A stretch of DNA of 64,000 bases from Burkholderiales bacterium Ga0077543. GTDB lineage: Bacteria > Pseudomonadota > Gammaproteobacteria > Burkholderiales > Burkholderiaceae_C. The notes below the pieces were generated by a model. It saw only the letters and a program-made list of their open reading frames with translations. It did not search any database and was not told the DNA's origin. The position numbers and the translations under genes are program-made. Location of the stretch: NCBI GenBank assembly GCA_001464055.1, contig LNET01000100.1:98433-162432 (forward strand). The letters run 5' to 3'. Numbering within the stretch: the first letter of the stretch is position 1; each line of letters opens with the position of its first letter. Positions 52,393-60,720 of this stretch are shown in pieces.

Positions 52393-52434
52393 GCGTTGCG
52401 GTGACGGCTGGCGTCCGGCCTCAGCGGCCAGGCC

Positions 52435-54285
52435 TCAGCTGCCCGGCACCAGCCGCCAGATCTCGTCGCCGCCGGTCTTGCCGTCGGTCAGCACCCACAG
52501 CGCGCCGTCGGGGCCGGGCGTGACGAGGCGGATGCGCTCGTTCAGGGTGTCGAGGATGCGGGTGCTGGTGGCGCTGTTGCCGTCGGCCGCCAGGCGCAGG
52601 ATCTCCACGCGGCGGCCCGACAGCAGGGCCACCGCGAGCGCGCCGTTCCAGTCGCGCCAGGCCGGGCCTGGCACGAAGCCGCAGCCGGCCATGCCCTGGC
52701 TGACGTTGCCGGTGGTCCAGGCCGGGCGCAGCGCGCTGGGGAAGCGGGCCGTGTCCGTCATGTTCGAGCCGTTGTAGCCGCAGTAACTGTTCGCCGATCC
52801 ATCGGGGCAGCGGGCGGGCGTGCCGGTGGGGCGCGGATCCCAGCCGCCGTTGCCGCCGGCGGTGAGCGGCGTGACTTCGTCGTTGTTGCCGGGCCCGTGT
52901 TCGCACAGGTAGGGCCGGCCTGGCGTGGCCGTGCCCTCGGGCCGGAAGGCCAGGCCCTGCGGGTTGCGGTGGCCGAGCGTGAAGACGCGCGCATCGACGC
53001 CGGCCGGCGCGTTGTTGCCGCTGGCCGCGGCGCCGTCGCGCGTGACGCGCAGCACCTTGCCGCCCAGCACGGTGGGCGCCTGCGGCACGCTGCCGCTGCG
53101 GTTGTCGCCGGTGGTGATGTAGAGCAGCCCGTCGGGCCCGAAGCGGATGCGGCCGCCGCTGTGCGCGCCGCCTGAATAGGCGATGCCGGTGACGATGTCG
53201 AGCCGGCTGCTGGTGGCGGTGTAGTCGGCGTTGACGACCAGGCGCACGATGCGGTTGTCGGTGGCACCGCCGGCGTTGCTGCCCATGAAGACGTAGAGCG
53301 TGCGGTTGCTGGCGAACCCGGGGTCGAGTGCCATCCCGAGCATGCCGCTCTGGTCTTGCGCGACGAAGTCCGTCGGTCTGAACAAGGATCGTGTCGTGCC
53401 GCCGGTGCGCACGCTCAGGCCGCGGCTGCGTTCGGTGAACAGCACCGCGCCATCGGGCGCGAAGGCCAGGTCCCAGGGCGCCGCCAGGCCGCCCAGCCAG
53501 ACACTGCGCGTGAAGGTGGGCGCGCCGGTGGCCAGCGCCGTGGCGCTGAAGCTCGCGGGCGCAAAGCCGCCGGCGCTGGCCTGCAGCGTGTGCGTGCCGG
53601 GGGCGTTGCCCAGCGTCCAGCGGCCGGCGCTGGCCAGGCCGGTGGCGTCGCTCACGGCGCTGGCGTTCTGCACGCTGCCGCCGCCGGCCGTGACGGCGAA
53701 GCTCACGCTCACGCCGGCCAGCGGCGCGCCGCTGGCATCGCGCACGCGCACGGCCGGCACCACGGCCACGGCGCTGCCGATGGTGGCGCTCTGGCCGTCG
53801 CTGCCGGCGCTGCGTTCGAGCACGCCGGTGCCGGGTGCCGGGGCGGCCATGGCGCTGAAGCTCAGCTCGGGCAGGCCCGGCGAGCGGGCCGACAGGCGCT
53901 GCTCGCCCACCGTGTTGCCCAGCGTCCAGCCGCCCACGGTGGCCACGCCCGCGGCGTCGGTGGTGGTGCTGGCGCCGCTGACGCTGCCGCCGCCACTGAC
54001 GATGGCAAAGCCGATGGCGACGCCGGGCACCGGCGTGCCGTCGCGCGTGCTCACGCGCACGGCGGGTGCCGTGGCCACGGCGGCGTTCACGGTGCCGGAC
54101 TGACTGGCGCCGGCCTGGGCGGTGATGGCGGTGGGGGTCAGGTCGGGCGGCGCTGCGCTGTCGCCGCCGCCTCCCCCGCAGGCGGCCAGGGCGGCCAGGG
54201 CGGCCGGCAGCAGCAGCAGCAGGGGGCGCAGCAGGGCGTGCAGCCGCACCAGGTGGCGCGCGGCGCGGTGCAGTGTGGCGTTCAT
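52435..54285 (-). CDS. PQQ-dependent sugar dehydrogenase-like lipoprotein with two Ig-like repeats
   Basis: A 616-residue lipoprotein: hydrophobic N terminus with lipobox LAAC followed by a Gly run (GGGGGD). Two Big-1-type Ig repeats of about 95 residues follow (PAVRVSTRDGTPVPGVAIGF, SGGGSVSGASTTTDAAGVAT and the similar PAVRVRDASGAPLAGVSVSF, AGGGSVQNASAVSDATGLAS). The C-terminal six-bladed propeller of the glucose/sorbosone dehydrogenase family has LAAPWDLAFAPDGAVLFTER, GMLGMALDPGF, RIRFGPDGLLYITTGDN, LGHRNPQGLAF and CEHGPGNNDEV. It would oxidize a sugar or alcohol in the periplasm using PQQ. Ig repeats likely hold the propeller away from the membrane. It follows the BMP gene on the same strand after 47 bp. 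Confidence 0.9.
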   Translation of the reverse strand: MNATLHRAARHLVRLHALLRPLLLLLPAALAALAACGGGGGDSAAPPDLTPTAITAQAGASQSGTVNAAVATAPAVRVSTRDGTPVPGVAIGFAIVSGGGSVSGASTTTDAAGVATVGGWTLGNTVGEQRLSARSPGLPELSFSAMAAPAPGTGVLERSAGSDGQSATIGSAVAVVPAVRVRDASGAPLAGVSVSFAVTAGGGSVQNASAVSDATGLASAGRWTLGNAPGTHTLQASAGGFAPASFSATALATGAPTFTRSVWLGGLAAPWDLAFAPDGAVLFTERSRGLSVRTGGTTRSLFRPTDFVAQDQSGMLGMALDPGFASNRTLYVFMGSNAGGATDNRIVRLVVNADYTATSSRLDIVTGIAYSGGAHSGGRIRFGPDGLLYITTGDNRSGSVPQAPTVLGGKVLRVTRDGAAASGNNAPAGVDARVFTLGHRNPQGLAFRPEGTATPGRPYLCEHGPGNNDEVTPLTAGGNGGWDPRPTGTPARCPDGSANSYCGYNGSNMTDTARFPSALRPAWTTGNVSQGMAGCGFVPGPAWRDWNGALAVALLSGRRVEILRLAADGNSATSTRILDTLNERIRLVTPGPDGALWVLTDGKTGGDEIWRLVPGS

Positions 54286-54332
54286 GACCCCCGATGTTGC
54301 AGGCTTCGCGGCCCGGGTGAATCGGCGTTTGC

Positions 54333-55289
54333 CTATCGGCAGGCGTTCGCCGCCGTGAAGTCGATGACCTTCAGGCTGCCCGCGATGATCTCGGCCTTGG
54401 CCCCGTCCACCTTCGCCCGCATCGCCGGCGTCACCAGCTTCGCGTTGTGCTCATCAAACGCCAGGTCCAGCGCGCCTTCCTTCAGCCCCAGCGCCGTCAC
54501 GCCCGGCTTCACGCCCTGGAAGGCCTGGTACACGGCCACGTCGGTGCGCTTGAGCATGCTGGTGAGGATGTTGCCCGGGTGCAGGCCGTTCTGATTGCTG
54601 TCCACGCCCACGCCCAGGATGCCCAGGTCTTTCGCGGCCTGCAGCACGCCCAGGCCGGTGGTGCCGGCGGCAGCGAAGATCACGTCCGCGCCCTGGGCAG
54701 CCTGGATCTTGGTGAGTTCGGCGCCGCGCGCCGGGTCAGTCCAGGCGGCGTTGGTGGTGCCGGTCATCGCGAACACCGTCTTCACCTGCGGCCTGGCCCA
54801 GCGCGCACCCTGCTCGTAGCCGCACAGCACCTTGCGCACCAGCGGAATGTCCTGCCCGCCGACGAAGCCCACCGTGCCGGTCTTGCTGGCCAGCGCGGCC
54901 AGCGCGCCCACCAGGAAGGCACCTTCGTGTTCACGGAAAACGAAGCTCTGCACGTTGGGCAGGTTCACCACCATGTCGACGATGGCGAACTGCAGCTTCG
55001 GGAAGTCGCGCGCCACCGCCTCGATCGCGCTGGCCTGCGGGAAGCCGACGCCGACGATCGGGTTGGCACCGCGCTGGGCAAAGCGGCGCGCGGCCTGCTC
55101 GCGCTGCGCGACGTTCTGGATCTCGTACTCCAGATAAGGCTTGCCCGTCTCCTTCTTCCAGCGCTCGGCGCCTTGCCAGGCGGCCTGGCCGAAGGACTTG
55201 TCGAACTTGCCGCCCAGCTCGAAGATGATGGCCGGCTGGGCCCCGGCGGCTGTCGCCGCCAGTGCCAGCGCGGCAACCCCCCAGCGCAT
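54333..55289 (-). CDS. BMP-family ABC transporter substrate-binding protein
   Basis: A 318-residue periplasmic protein with a short signal (MRWGVAALALAATAAGAQP) and the Bmp/Med fold: IIFELGGKFDKSFGQAAWQG, VGVGFPQASAIEAVA, FVFREHEGAFLVGALAALAS, TGTVGFVGGQDIPLV and LGVGVDSNQNGLHPGNILTS. BMP proteins bind nucleosides or related ligands for ABC import; no permease or ATPase gene is adjacent. The ATG overlaps the stop of a TonB-dependent receptor gene (TGATG), so the two may form an uptake route from outer membrane to periplasm. A decayed copy of its 3' end lies at 51077-51240. Confidence 0.92.
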   Translation of the reverse strand: MRWGVAALALAATAAGAQPAIIFELGGKFDKSFGQAAWQGAERWKKETGKPYLEYEIQNVAQREQAARRFAQRGANPIVGVGFPQASAIEAVARDFPKLQFAIVDMVVNLPNVQSFVFREHEGAFLVGALAALASKTGTVGFVGGQDIPLVRKVLCGYEQGARWARPQVKTVFAMTGTTNAAWTDPARGAELTKIQAAQGADVIFAAAGTTGLGVLQAAKDLGILGVGVDSNQNGLHPGNILTSMLKRTDVAVYQAFQGVKPGVTALGLKEGALDLAFDEHNAKLVTPAMRAKVDGAKAEIIAGSLKVIDFTAANACR

Positions 55290-57559
55290 CAGAAGTTGGC
55301 TTTGAACGAAACGCCGAAGGTGCGCGGCTCGTTGATGAAGCCGGTGAGATTGTTGAAGTCGATGCCCCCCACCACGCGGATCTGGTCGGCGATGTTGCGC
55401 ACGAACACCGCCGCCTCGTACTTGCCGCCGCCGAAGTTGTAGCCCGCGCGCAGGCCGCCTTCCAGCAGGGCCTTGCCGGTGAATTCGGTGCTCTCGTAGA
55501 GGAAGAAATTGACCTTGCTGCGGTAGGCCCAGTCGGTCATCACGAAGGCTTCGCCGCCGGCCACGGCCCAGCCGTAGCGTGCGCTGAAGTTCAGCGTGAC
55601 CTCTGGCGCCTGAGGCAACGGGTTGCCGTCGATCGACACCGTGGGCGCGAACTTGCCGACGGCCGGGTTGGCCGGGGCGGTGATCGGGTCGAGCACGGTG
55701 CAGCCGCTGCCGCAGGCGTCCACCCGCAGGCCGGGGTCCTTGATCTTGGTCGCGTTGTAGCTGCCGCCCAGCGTCAGCAGCAGGTTTTCGGTGACGAAGG
55801 CCTGCAGGTCGAATTCCAGGCCCTGGCCCTGGGTCTTGGCGGCGTTGATGAGCTGGTTGAAGTTGGCCGCACCGCCCACCGCGGTGAGCTGCTGGTCCTT
55901 GATGGTGTAACTGAAGACGCTGGCCGACACGCGCGCACGCCGGTCGAACAGGTCGGCCTTGACGCCAGCCTCATAGCTGGTGACTTTCTCGCTGCGGGCC
56001 ACGCTCAGGGTGTCGCCGAACAGCAGCCGGCCCTGGATCGACGGCGCCCGGAAGCCGGTGGCCACCCGGCCGTAGACGTTCATCGTCGGGCTGACGGCAT
56101 AGGTGGCGCTGAAGTCGCCGCTGGTGTTGTCGGCACTGGTGTCGACCGTACGGCGGCCGATGAAGGTGGGGCTGAAGGGCGGCGCCTGCAGGCGGTCGGC
56201 GACGAAGTCCTTCTCGTCCTTGGTGTAGCGCAGGCCGCCGCGCAGCTTGAGCTGCGGGCTCACGTCCAGGTTCACGCTGCCGAACACGGCCCAGGCCTGG
56301 TTGTCCTGCTTCTGCGTGGCAAAGCCGTTCTGCGCGTTGCCGCCCAGGCTGCTGAAGTTGAAACTGTCGATGTTCAGTTCTTCGTCGAACCAATACACGC
56401 CGCCCAGCCACTGCAGCGCACCCTTGCCCGTGCTTTCCAGGCGCAGTTCCTGGGTGAACTGGCGGTGCTTGGGCAGGCCGTCGCCGCTTTCCGCGTCGAA
56501 GGGGATGAAGCCCGGGCCGAAGTTGCCCGGGCCCAGGAACACGGCGCCGAAGCCGCCGTCGATGTCGCCGCGGCTGAAGCTCTCGACGCTTTCGTAGCCG
56601 GTGATCGAGCTCAGTGCCATGGTTCCCAGGTCCCAGCGCAGGCGCAGGCTGCCGCCCACGCTCTTCACGTCCTGGCTGTTGATGCCGTCCTGCGAGACCT
56701 TGCTTTCGTCGAAGCCGGGCACGAAGCCATTGCCGCCGGGCTGGATGATGTTGGCGCGGAAGACGCGGGCCGAACCTTCCAGGTCGCGGGCGTGCACGTT
56801 GAACAGCGCGCTGAGGTTCTTCGTGGGCGTGACCAGCAGTTGCACGCGCGCGGCGTTGTCGGCGTAGCCCTCCAGGTCCTGGGTGGGGCCGCGGCTGTTG
56901 GTGTTCTTGACCCAGTCGTCGCGGTTCTGCGACTGCAGCGAGACGCGCAGCGCCGCGGCGTCCGACAAGGGCACGTTGACCGCCCCTTCGACGTTCACGG
57001 CCGAGAAGCGGCCCAGCGAGATCGAGCCATAGCCGCCGAAGGTCTTGCCCGGCTTGGCCGAGTCGAACTTCACCACGCCGGCCGGCGAGTTGCGGCCGAA
57101 CAGCGTGCCCTGTGGGCCGCGCAGCACTTCGATGCGCTCCAGGTCGAAGATGGGGAAGCCCTTGAGGATGGGGTTTTCCTGCACCACGTCGTCGAACACC
57201 AGGCTGACGGGCTGGCTGGCGTTCAGGTCGAAGTCGGTGTTGCCCAGGCCGCGAATGTAAAAGCGCGGGAAGGCACGGCCGAAGCTGGATTCGATGTTCA
57301 GGCTGGGCACGCGCGCGCTCAGCAGCCGGATGTCCTGCCCGCCGCTGTTCAGCACTTCCAGGATCTCGCCCGACAGCGCGGTGATGCTGCTGGGCACGTC
57401 GCGGATGTTCTCGGTGCGGCGTTCGGCGGTGACGGTGATGGTCTGCAGCTTGCCGGCTTCGGCCGCCTGGGCCTGGGCCGTGCCGGCAGCGCCGGAAAGC
57501 AGGCCGATGGCGGCCAGCGCCAGGGGGGACAACAAGGCAGGGCGGGTGAGCTTGGTCAT
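55289..57559 (-). CDS. TonB-dependent outer-membrane receptor
   Basis: A 756-residue receptor with a signal peptide (LLSPLALAAIGLLSGAAGTAQAQ), a TonB box-like start (LQTITVTAERRTENIRDVPS), a plug domain (FYIRGLGNTDFDLNASQPVS, ERIEVLRGPQGTLFGRNSPA, GVVKFDSAKP) and a beta-barrel ending in TFGVSFKANF with a terminal Phe. It takes up a substrate larger than porins allow. The barrel resembles receptors of the sphingomonad/Caulobacter kind, ligands of which include carbohydrates and aromatic compounds. The start at 57559 is preferred to 57691 because the signal peptide begins there. The next gene is the BMP binding protein, coupled by TGATG, so a shared ligand is likely. Confidence 0.93.
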   Translation of the reverse strand: MTKLTRPALLSPLALAAIGLLSGAAGTAQAQAAEAGKLQTITVTAERRTENIRDVPSSITALSGEILEVLNSGGQDIRLLSARVPSLNIESSFGRAFPRFYIRGLGNTDFDLNASQPVSLVFDDVVQENPILKGFPIFDLERIEVLRGPQGTLFGRNSPAGVVKFDSAKPGKTFGGYGSISLGRFSAVNVEGAVNVPLSDAAALRVSLQSQNRDDWVKNTNSRGPTQDLEGYADNAARVQLLVTPTKNLSALFNVHARDLEGSARVFRANIIQPGGNGFVPGFDESKVSQDGINSQDVKSVGGSLRLRWDLGTMALSSITGYESVESFSRGDIDGGFGAVFLGPGNFGPGFIPFDAESGDGLPKHRQFTQELRLESTGKGALQWLGGVYWFDEELNIDSFNFSSLGGNAQNGFATQKQDNQAWAVFGSVNLDVSPQLKLRGGLRYTKDEKDFVADRLQAPPFSPTFIGRRTVDTSADNTSGDFSATYAVSPTMNVYGRVATGFRAPSIQGRLLFGDTLSVARSEKVTSYEAGVKADLFDRRARVSASVFSYTIKDQQLTAVGGAANFNQLINAAKTQGQGLEFDLQAFVTENLLLTLGGSYNATKIKDPGLRVDACGSGCTVLDPITAPANPAVGKFAPTVSIDGNPLPQAPEVTLNFSARYGWAVAGGEAFVMTDWAYRSKVNFFLYESTEFTGKALLEGGLRAGYNFGGGKYEAAVFVRNIADQIRVVGGIDFNNLTGFINEPRTFGVSFKANF

Positions 57560-57714
57560 GGCGTCTTTCGAAAGGGCTTGCAGACGTGTTGCAATGGGCG
57601 TGCCACGGGTCGCGGCAGCAGCCGTGAATGATGGCGCGGGCCGCGCCGCGAAGTCACCCTGCCGACGCCGGCCGCGGGCAGTTGATGCCAATTTGCAACA
57701 GACCCCTTTTTCCG

Positions 57715-58596
57715 ATGCTCACCCCCGAACAAGCCACGCAGTGGCAGCGCGACGGCTACCTGGTGCTGCCGGGCTTCAAGCCGGCCGCCCAGACCCGGGC
57801 CGCCTGTCGCCGTGCCGCCGAGATCGTCGCCGCCTTCACCCCGGGCGCCGACACCGGCACCTTCTCGACGCGCGACCGCAGCCGCGTGGCCGACGCCGCC
57901 TTGCTGGCAAGCGCCGAGGCCGTGCACTGCTTCTTCGAAGAAGACGCCTTCGACGCCCAAGGCCGCCTGGCTGTGCCGAAAGACCGCGCCATCAACAAGA
58001 TCGGCCACGCCCTGCACGAGCTGGACCCGGTGTTCGACGCCTTCTCCCACGGCCCCGATCTGGCCGCGCTGGCGGCCAGCCTGGGCCTGCAGCAGCCGCA
58101 GGTGTGGCAAAGCCAGCTCATCTTCAAGCAGCCGCACATCGGCGGCGAAGTGGGCTGGCACCAGGACGGCAGCTTCTTCGAGACCACGCCGCACACCGTG
58201 ACGACCTTCTGGTTCGCGCTGGAAGACGCCACCCTGGACAACGGCTGCCTGTGGGTGCAGCCCGGCGGCCAGGCCAGCCCGCTGCGCGAGCGCTACGTGT
58301 GCGAGCACACTGCAGAAGGCCCGCGCCTGCGCATGGAGGCGCTGGACAGCACGCCCTGGCCCTCTTCTTCGGCGCCTTCCGGCGCCGCCGCTGCATCGGC
58401 CCAGGCCGTGCCGCTGCCGGTGCCTGCCGGCACCCTGGTGGTGTTCGGCGGCCTGCTGCCGCATTACAGCGCGCCCAACCGCAGCCCGCGCTCGCGCCTG
58501 GCCTACACCTTGCACGCCACCTGCGGCAGCGCGACCTATTCCCCGCGCAACTGGCTGCAGCGCAGCCCGGCACTGCCGGTGCGCGGCTTCGACTGA
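57715..58596 (+). CDS. Phytanoyl-CoA dioxygenase (PhyH) family protein
   Basis: A 293-residue Fe(II)/2-oxoglutarate-dependent oxygenase. It begins LTPEQATQWQRDGYLVLPGF, a PhyH signature, and has the facial triad H-x-D in GWHQDGSFFE and the distal His in LPHYSAPNRSPRSRLA, where the following Arg binds 2-oxoglutarate. A Ser/Ala-rich insert (PWPSSSAPSGAAAASAQA) lies before the last strands. It hydroxylates an unknown small substrate in the cytoplasm. The start is uncertain: ATG at 57715 fits the domain, while in-frame ATGs at 57685 and 57628 would add short tails. It is divergent from the TonB receptor gene. Confidence 0.88.
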   Translation: MLTPEQATQWQRDGYLVLPGFKPAAQTRAACRRAAEIVAAFTPGADTGTFSTRDRSRVADAALLASAEAVHCFFEEDAFDAQGRLAVPKDRAINKIGHALHELDPVFDAFSHGPDLAALAASLGLQQPQVWQSQLIFKQPHIGGEVGWHQDGSFFETTPHTVTTFWFALEDATLDNGCLWVQPGGQASPLRERYVCEHTAEGPRLRMEALDSTPWPSSSAPSGAAAASAQAVPLPVPAGTLVVFGGLLPHYSAPNRSPRSRLAYTLHATCGSATYSPRNWLQRSPALPVRGFD

Positions 58597-58709
58597 CGAT
58601 GCCCCTGTCCAGGCGCGGCCCGTGGCGCCACCCGATTGCCTGGTTCCGGCGCGCTGCACAATCAAGACCTTCCGGCCCGGCCGAACCCGAAGAACAGGAC
58701 GCCTTGCCC

Positions 58710-59438
58710 ATGACCGAAGTTCCCACCCTGGAAACCGCCCCCGCGTCGAAGATCCACCTGATCGGTGGTGAAAAAGGCGGCGTCGGCAAGTCGATGGTCT
58801 CGCGCCTGCTGGCGCAGTACTTCATCGACAACGAAATGCCTTTTGTCGGCTACGACACCGACCGCTCGCACGGTTCGCTGATGCGCTTTTATTCCGACTA
58901 CGCCCTGCCGGCGCTGGTGGACAAGTACGAAGCGCTGGACCGCATCGTCGAAAGCGCCGTGGAATACCCGGGCCGCCGCGTGCTGGTGGACCTGGCCGCC
59001 CAGACCCACGACCCGCTGGTGAAGTGGATGGACGAATCCGGCGTGCTCGACATGGCCGACCTGTCCGGCATTGCCCTGCACTACTGGCATGTGATGGACA
59101 GCGGCCGTGACAGCGTGGACCTGCTCGCGCGCCTGCTCGACCGCTTCGGCCAGCGCCTGCACTACGTGCTGGTGAAGAACCAACTGCGCGGCGAAGACTT
59201 CAGCCAGCTCGAAAGCTCGGGCCAGCTCGACCGGGCCCTGGGCCTGGGGGCGAAGGTGGTCAACGTCAAGCGCCTGCACGACGTGGTGGTGCAGAAGATC
59301 GACGCCAAGAACAGCAGCTTCTGGGCGGCCAAGAACAGCGGCGGCATCGACAGTGCCGGGCTGGGCCTGATGGAACGCCAGCGCCTGAAGATGTGGTTGA
59401 GCCACGCCTACGCCGAACTGGCCAAGGCCGAGGCCTGA
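58710..59438 (+). CDS. ParA/MinD-like ATPase
   Basis: A 242-residue P-loop protein with a deviant Walker A (LIGGEKGGVGKSMVSRLL), a Walker A' region with VGYDTDRSHGS, and VLVDLAAQTHD at the Walker B position. This belongs to the SIMIBI class with ParA, MinD and related ATPases. No ParB or parS is near, so it is an orphan, chromosomal-type member, perhaps used for positioning a protein or for transport. The start could also be ATG at 58599, three bases after the PhyH stop, which adds 37 mainly basic/Pro residues; I prefer 58710, where the compact domain begins after a short acidic lead. It lies directly before the URC gene pair on the same strand. Confidence 0.82.
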   Translation: MTEVPTLETAPASKIHLIGGEKGGVGKSMVSRLLAQYFIDNEMPFVGYDTDRSHGSLMRFYSDYALPALVDKYEALDRIVESAVEYPGRRVLVDLAAQTHDPLVKWMDESGVLDMADLSGIALHYWHVMDSGRDSVDLLARLLDRFGQRLHYVLVKNQLRGEDFSQLESSGQLDRALGLGAKVVNVKRLHDVVVQKIDAKNSSFWAAKNSGGIDSAGLGLMERQRLKMWLSHAYAELAKAEA

Positions 59439-59442
59439 AGCC

Positions 59443-60720
59443 GTGGCCAAGCCGATGGACCCGCCGTCTGGCAACAGCCACATCCGGCTCACCTCGCACC
59501 CCAACCAGGGCACGAACGGCGCGCCGGCCATTCACTGGGGTGCGCCCGACGCGCTGGAGCGTGGCCCCATCGTCGGCACCACGGTGAACCGCAGCCAGCG
59601 CAACGTCATCGGCACGCACAGCGGCAGCTACGGCGTCTATCGTGCGCTGGCGGTGGCCGCGGGCAACCTCACGCGCGGGCACCGCGCCGACCTGACCAAC
59701 ACCTTCGCCACCGACCTGGTGGGCCCTTACCCGCAGTGGGCACATCAGGGAACCCAAGCCCACAAGATCGTCAGCCTGGACCCCTGGGGCGCCAGCGTGC
59801 AGAGCGTCTACGCCGACTACCTGGCCCAGGGCTACGACATCCGGCCCACCATCGCCGTCACCAAGGCCCACATCCACCTGCCGGAAATCAAGCAGGCCAT
59901 CGCCTTCCAGCGCCTGGCCATCGACGGCACGGTGCTGCTGGAGGACGCCAGCGCCACGGTCACGAAGATCGCGGTCGAGCCGGTGTGGTGGCTGCCGGGC
60001 GTGGCCGCGCGCTTCAAGGTCAGCGAAGGTGAATTGCGCCGGGCGCTGTTCGAGGAAACCGGCGGCATGTACCCCGAACTGGTCACGCGCAGCGACATCG
60101 AAGTCTTCCTGCCGCCCATCGGCGGGCAGACCCTTTACGTCTTCGGCGACGTGCGCGACCTGGCCAACCCGGCGGTGACGCTGACCGCCCGTGTCCACGA
60201 CGAGTGCAATGGCTCCGACGTCTTCGGCAGCGACATCTGCACCTGCCGTCCATACTTGACCCATGCCATCGAAGAATGCATCCAGGGTGCGCAGAAGGGT
60301 GGCGTGGGCCTGATCGCCTACAGCCGCAAGGAAGGACGGGCGCTGGGCGAGGTGACGAAATTCCTCGTCTACAACGCACGCAAGCGCCAGCAGGGCGGTG
60401 ACAGCGCCGACAAGTATTTCCTGCGCACCGAATGCGTTGCCGGCGTGCAGGACATGCGTTTCCAGGAACTCATGCCCGACGTGCTGCACTGGCTTGGCGT
60501 GCAGAAGATCCATCGCCTGGTGAGCATGTCCAACGACAAGTACGACGCCATCACCGGCAGTGGCATCGAGGTGGGCGAACGCGTCAAGATCCCGGACGCG
60601 CTGGTGCCGGCCGATGCACGCGTCGAGATCGAAGCCAAGATCGCCGCCGGTTATTTCACCGACGGCGCCATTCCCTCCAACGCCGACCTCGCGCTCGTCA
60701 AGGGCCGAGGTCTCGAATGA
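59443..60720 (+). CDS. GTP cyclohydrolase II-like protein of the URC uracil-degradation pathway (URC1 type)
   Basis: A 425-residue protein, much longer than riboflavin-type RibA (about 200). The C-terminal half is a GTP cyclohydrolase II domain with the zinc-site signature VHDECNGSDVFGSDICTCRP (three Cys retained) and LIAYSRKEGRALGEV. The N-terminal half is specific to this group (HIRLTSHPNQGTNGAPAIHW, YADYLAQGYDIRPTIAVTKA). In fungi, URC1 has this form and works in uracil catabolism with URC4. The next gene is a URC4 homologue, coupled by ATGA, which supports that role over riboflavin synthesis. The start is set by the conserved N terminus, only four bases after the ParA-like stop. Confidence 0.87.
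   Translation: MAKPMDPPSGNSHIRLTSHPNQGTNGAPAIHWGAPDALERGPIVGTTVNRSQRNVIGTHSGSYGVYRALAVAAGNLTRGHRADLTNTFATDLVGPYPQWAHQGTQAHKIVSLDPWGASVQSVYADYLAQGYDIRPTIAVTKAHIHLPEIKQAIAFQRLAIDGTVLLEDASATVTKIAVEPVWWLPGVAARFKVSEGELRRALFEETGGMYPELVTRSDIEVFLPPIGGQTLYVFGDVRDLANPAVTLTARVHDECNGSDVFGSDICTCRPYLTHAIEECIQGAQKGGVGLIAYSRKEGRALGEVTKFLVYNARKRQQGGDSADKYFLRTECVAGVQDMRFQELMPDVLHWLGVQKIHRLVSMSNDKYDAITGSGIEVGERVKIPDALVPADARVEIEAKIAAGYFTDGAIPSNADLALVKGRGLE

Noticed and set aside
55262..57631. 789-codon open frame on the plus strand opposite the TonB receptor
   Set aside because: It is a shadow of the receptor gene in high-GC DNA: composition is His/Ala/Val/Gln-rich with no recognizable domain, while the minus strand has a full plug and barrel.
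59443..60720. Riboflavin-pathway RibA
   Set aside because: The protein has a 200-residue extra N-terminal region and is coupled to a URC4 gene, which fits the uracil-degradation type.
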